DNA of 64,000 nucleotides. Origin: Bog-950 sp046329495. Lineage in GTDB: Bacteria; Bacteroidota; Bacteroidia; Chitinophagales; LD1. Position numbers and translations under genes: made by a program. Location: positions 62,001-126,000 of the forward strand of contig JAXLUO010000009.1 of the NCBI GenBank assembly GCA_046329495.1, written 5' to 3'. Under the pieces are notes generated by a model. It did no database searches. It saw only the letters and a list, made by a program, of their open reading frames with translations, and had not been told where the DNA came from. The first letter of the stretch is position 1; each line of letters begins with the position of its first letter. Positions 61,401-64,000 of the stretch are shown here, piece by piece.

Positions 61401-63735
61401 GGCAACAGCGGATTCGATTGCACGTGCTATTAAATTGGCCTATCAGAAACATTTAGAAGATTCGATGGCGGTGGTGAAGGCTAAGGAAGATGCCCTGGCA
61501 GCAGAAGTCGCGCGCAAGAAGGCGGTGCAGGATAGTATAGATAAGGCGAAGGCAGCCGCCTGGATGAAGCATTATCAGGATTCGATTAATGAATTAACGG
61601 CCAAACAGGAACGATTAGAACGGGAACGGCTGGCTAAGATTGCCTATGCGGATTCGGTAGCGAAAGCCGAACAGCTTGCCCGCGAACAAGCCGTGCGCGA
61701 TAGTATAGCGGCGGAGAAACAACGCGCAGAAGCGGAGGCCAAGCGTTTACAGGAAGAGGCGGAGGCCAAACGCATAGCAGAAGAAAAACGCCTTGCTGAA
61801 GAAGCAGCCCGAAAAAAGTTTGTGGCTGATTCGCTGGAACAAGTGCGTGTGCAGACAGAAGCTGCCGAGAAATTGCGCAAGCAACAGGAATTGGAAGCGC
61901 AGCGTATAGCCGAAGAAAAGCGCAAGCAGGAAGAACAGGTGCGCCTGGCGAAAGAGGTAGAAGAGAAACGCTTAGCGGAGGAAAAACGGAAGGCTGATGA
62001 ACTGGCTGCGAAACAAGCAAGGATAGATTCGCTGGCGAGGGTGAAAGCCGAACAGGAACGATTAGCAGCAGAGTTGAAAGCATCACAACTGCGAAAGGAT
62101 TCGATAGACAAGGCACTGGCAAAAGCCCAGGAAATAGCTACCCGCGATTCAATTGCCAAAGCGAAGGCAGATGCTAAACAACGCGAAAAAGAGTTAGCAG
62201 AACAACGTGCCATAGCTGAAGCCAAAGCGAAAGAGGAGGCACTGGCCCGCAAGAAGTTTGTGGCCGACTCGCTGGAGGCAGTGAAAGAAGGTGTACGTAA
62301 AGCGGAGGAGACCGCCCGTTTACAAAAGGAAAAAGAAGAACAAGAGCGCAAACTTGCAGAGGAAAAGAAACGCCTGGCAGACTTAGCACTGGCTAAAGCG
62401 AAGGAAGATTCGTTGAACAAAGCGAAAGCAGAACTGGCAGAGCGTTTGAAATCGGAAGCCCGTGAGAAACAACGTTTGGATTCCATTGAAAAAGTACAAA
62501 TAGCCGAAAGACAGAAGTTTGTTAAGGATAGTGTGGCAAGCGCCAAACTTGCTGAAGATAAGCGCAAACTACAGGAGCAGGCAGAGGCCATTCGTGCAAA
62601 AGCGATAGCAGATTCGTTGGCGAAGGAGAAGGTATTAGCTGAAAAGCGTGCCATGGAAGACAAGGTGGCGAAAGAACAGGCGGAAGTAAAACGTATGGCT
62701 GAAGAATTAGCTGCTGCCCGTAAGAAGGCAAGTGAAGATTCGGCGCAGCGTGTAGCCACGGAACAAGCGGATAAAGAGCTTGCCCAGCAATTGGCAAAAG
62801 CGGAACAATTGAAACTGCAACAGCAGGTAGAAGAGCAAAAGCAGCAGGAAGCGGCTAACAAGGCCCGACAGGATTCAGTGAATAAAGCATTTGCCGAACA
62901 ACAAAAACAGTTGGCGGAATATGAGGCTAAGCAACAACGTGAATTAGCAGCGGCTAACGAGGCTAAAAAGAAAATGGCTGATTCGCTTGCCGTGATTGCG
63001 GCAGAGCGCGAGCGGATGCAAAAGGAGTTGGCGGAACTGAAGGCGAAGCAGGAAGAGGCGGCTAAGCAAGTAAACAATGCAACTCAACAAGCTGCAACCA
63101 CTACCAACATGGCCACTTACACCATACGTGTAAATGATCAGGGCAGTGGATTACCACTCGGCAAGGCCTATATTACCGTTAAGAATATGAGTGGTGCAGA
63201 GGTGCTTAAAACTAATGCAGATGAAGCAGGTACTGCTCAAATTAATCTGGCAGCAGATGGCAAATATCTTTTGGTAGTAAGTAAGAATAAGTTCTCGCCT
63301 GTAGAAGATACACTGGTAACCCCAGCCGGCAATAGCACCGGTAACCGCAGCTATAGCTTGAAAAAAGTACCCGGAGGCAATGAAATATTATCGGCTGATT
63401 TGCCTTGTATTAAGTTCGAAAAAGATGAATACGATTTAAGTTTAGGTGCTAAGCAGGAATTGCGCGATATTATTCAGAAATTGAGTGCTGAACCGAGCAA
63501 GAAGGTTAAGATTTATGCAATAGCCAGTAGCGATGAAAGCAATCCGAAGATTGTATCCTTGCGCCGCTCAGATGCCATTCTCCGCTTTATGATACAAAAT
63601 GGTGTGGCTATAGAACGCGTGATTTGTGTTTACTATGGCAGCACGGTTTCCAGAAACGGATGTACGAATGCTAACTGCCCGGAAGAGTTGCTCTCGCAGA
63701 ACCGTTGTGCTGCATACGAGTTGATCAGCGAATAA
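58459..63735 (+). CDS. Giant coiled-coil OmpA-like envelope protein built from ~73-residue repeats
   Basis: 1758 residues from GTG 58459, which supplies a signal peptide (MKRILLLLVGFVWLSGKLAAQ); an upstream in-frame TTG (58423) would spoil it. Two CarboxypepD_reg/Cna-B-like domains (about 22-110 and 113-210) lead into a very long charged coiled coil (about 240-835) in which Asp-Ser recurs every 12-25 residues. Another small beta domain (ARCWITVVDSANKFVKGATVTVKND, about 835-930) is followed by more coil (about 930-1545), a third Cna-B-like domain (YTIRVNDQGSGLPLGKAYITVKN) and a C-terminal OmpA-like peptidoglycan-binding domain (last ~120 residues: KFEKDEYDLSLGAKQELRDIIQKLS). Probable envelope-spanning tether; gliding or structural role is a guess. 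Confidence 0.85.
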   Translation: MKRILLLLVGFVWLSGKLAAQDFTGYVKRTDSTSTPIYQAKVDISEADKPVTSLKTYFNGMYKFTPGKSKTYTVKITYTGYTDTTFTISSDKSGKVTPEEVTVRLKKDGMRLLGVIRSREEDFPIKGATIVLKNVMTRQENRFTTDIDGAYNFKLEYETNYRFSIDKRSPGIINTYKDTTFYISTIGFNQPLDYKLDIYLDPVLYATTTVREGYDATKQQEKNVKPVIEVGKTTGQKENTDKNQQEAKQPFEQSAKDKEAADKIAQLQAELEKTKKELEQTKKSQNKPTITAGGGGSGGNKKKKNEDDNIPVVIIDDKPVVKTEEQKKAEEQKIKEAEAKQKQIEESIAKAKQAEEVRQKAIAEAKQKAAADSMQKAQAEAQRLQAQEEQKKKLQADSLQALAKQIEQQREKATADSVKKAKEMQAVLAAREKAVKDSVAKVTQALLKKQQEDSIKHVKEMQALQAKEKAAQDSLERAAINLAKKVAEDSVKRVKQEQAMLAAREKAFKDSVAKVTQALLKKQQEDSIKHVKEMLALQAKEKAAQDSLKQVAVTLARKAQEDSVKRVKQEQAALKKQQDDSVKHLKEMLALQAREKATKDSLTQVAINIARKATEDSVKRAKQEQAAIAAREKAVKDSIAKVALVLLKKQQEDSVKHVKEMQALQAKEKATQDSLKQVNLALAKKAQQDSIRVARIEREQREAREKASRDSIDRVRAQQAKLQTEDSLKRVKEAQQLEALKEQAKQDSIRKAKELADKIREEAIRKANAEYAARQKAVQDSMARVEAARQKATADSLARAKFERESAEREAALQKAYEDSVKKAQAALLPKAARCWITVVDSANKFVKGATVTVKNDKGGELSKRITDDKGFCYIDIKTMTPYLVVVSKADYNSATDSFSLPNSNSFTCSRTFRLLPAYKAPVVVNASITPKISEEELRVKALYDSIAQSRSLDQRTKFEEELMAIKREQAKRVREAAEKKATADSIARAIKLAYQKHLEDSMAVVKAKEDALAAEVARKKAVQDSIDKAKAAAWMKHYQDSINELTAKQERLERERLAKIAYADSVAKAEQLAREQAVRDSIAAEKQRAEAEAKRLQEEAEAKRIAEEKRLAEEAARKKFVADSLEQVRVQTEAAEKLRKQQELEAQRIAEEKRKQEEQVRLAKEVEEKRLAEEKRKADELAAKQARIDSLARVKAEQERLAAELKASQLRKDSIDKALAKAQEIATRDSIAKAKADAKQREKELAEQRAIAEAKAKEEALARKKFVADSLEAVKEGVRKAEETARLQKEKEEQERKLAEEKKRLADLALAKAKEDSLNKAKAELAERLKSEAREKQRLDSIEKVQIAERQKFVKDSVASAKLAEDKRKLQEQAEAIRAKAIADSLAKEKVLAEKRAMEDKVAKEQAEVKRMAEELAAARKKASEDSAQRVATEQADKELAQQLAKAEQLKLQQQVEEQKQQEAANKARQDSVNKAFAEQQKQLAEYEAKQQRELAAANEAKKKMADSLAVIAAERERMQKELAELKAKQEEAAKQVNNATQQAATTTNMATYTIRVNDQGSGLPLGKAYITVKNMSGAEVLKTNADEAGTAQINLAADGKYLLVVSKNKFSPVEDTLVTPAGNSTGNRSYSLKKVPGGNEILSADLPCIKFEKDEYDLSLGAKQELRDIIQKLSAEPSKKVKIYAIASSDESNPKIVSLRRSDAILRFMIQNGVAIERVICVYYGSTVSRNGCTNANCPEELLSQNRCAAYELISE
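59740..60530 (+). repeat. Internal 219-bp (73-codon) tandem repeats in the coiled-coil gene
   Basis: The block KKQQ(E/D)DS(I/V)KH(V/L)KEM begins at about 59801, 60020, 60182 and 60401. Spacings are 219, about 162 and 219 bases: 73, 54 and 73 codons. The short third unit lacks the (A)REKA(V/F)KDS(V/I)AKVTQALL piece. Nucleotide identity is lower than protein identity, so the repeats are old or under codon drift. Confidence 0.8.
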
Positions 63736-63863
63736 GCCTTGCACTTTTTGTAGCCATCTTTCCCCGATTTTCCTCTTTATTCCTGTAAGCCTACGCGTGC
63801 CACTGCATCTATATACGAACGGCATAGTTTTGCATGCGTTGATTGCATTAAAAACCATGGCGT

Positions 63864-64000
63864 ATGAAAAGGAAAGCAGAAAGGCGACTAAGTTTTGCAT
63901 TGATCTGGTTAGTGATCATGTTGGTAGCGGGTATTTCGGCCTGCGATAAAACCGACCATGTGCCACAGAACGAAGTATGGATTTCGGGTAATGCGTTTAG
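63864..64000 (+). CDS. Lipoprotein, possibly cupredoxin-like (3' end outside window)
   Basis: Frame open from ATG 63864 to the window end: MKRKAERRLSFALIWLVIMLVAGISAC is a lipoprotein signal with lipobox GISAC. The first mature residues, NEVWISGNAF, resemble the opening strand of plastocyanin/cupredoxin-type domains (typically VxIxxxAFxP). Only ~45 residues are visible, so the assignment is tentative. Confidence 0.6.
   Translation, partial: MKRKAERRLSFALIWLVIMLVAGISACDKTDHVPQNEVWISGNAF

Overview
The window reads as chromosome from a member of the Bacteroidota, most like Chitinophagia/Sphingobacteriia. Evidence: two secreted proteins end in type IX secretion (T9SS) sorting domains; there are many SPII lipoproteins and CarboxypepD_reg-type domains; Shine-Dalgarno sequences are essentially absent; several genes are preceded by TAnnTTTG-like -7 elements; and DUF2723 and WD40-caspase proteins are present. 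No phage or IS transposase is visible. All family assignments were made by eye from motifs; no search was run.

Layout. 1-1890 is the 3' part of rpoB, closed by its own terminator and NOT followed by rpoC. 1976-6545 is mostly non-coding: two arrays of a ~109-bp palindrome-bearing repeat, a VIT/T9SS surface protein, and a ~1.4-kb dispersed intergenic element (copy A). 6.6-16.0 kb holds an M28 peptidase, dnaX, a LamG lipoprotein, a two-domain M16 peptidase, a degenerate M23/LytM lipoprotein and a T9SS protein. 16.0-20.0 kb holds an ECF sigma factor with a small zinc-finger partner, a GreA/B-like factor with a zinc alcohol dehydrogenase, and small conserved genes. 20.2-27.2 kb (minus strand) carries homogentisate-pathway tyrosine catabolism (hmgA, hpd) with a DUF3943 gene, preceded by a 1255-residue secreted WD40-caspase protein. 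27.5-33.3 kb has a very large PAS-repeat histidine kinase, a heme-motif lipoprotein and an unknown secreted protein. 33.3-38.9 kb has DUF1398, DUF4375 and unknown genes, a tRNA-Gln with a broken copy of its 3' end nearby, and a papain-like protease overlapping a TPR/adenylate cyclase gene. 39.1-42.6 kb is a DUF2723 membrane protein. 42.7-44.3 kb is copy B of the dispersed element, inverted relative to copy A, so about 36 kb is bracketed by inverted repeats.

44.3-54.4 kb is a complete Kdp potassium-uptake locus: a 28-residue membrane peptide, kdpF, kdpA, kdpB, kdpC, a beta-barrel porin, a truncated KdpD (sensor-binding and USP domains only) and a separate PAS histidine kinase. The regulator upstream is an NtrC-type sigma-54 activator rather than an OmpR-type KdpE. 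Two spaced copies of a TCAAAATGAGAG motif, one extended to a palindrome, and a sigma-54-like promoter lie between the regulator and the operon. 54.6-64.0 kb holds an ECF sigma factor, uvrA, a 1758-residue coiled-coil OmpA-like protein with internal 73-residue repeats, and the start of a lipoprotein that may be cupredoxin-like.

The points most worth a second look are the rpoB/rpoC separation, the inverted dispersed repeats, the rewired Kdp control region, the tRNA-Gln scar and the repeat-built coiled-coil protein.
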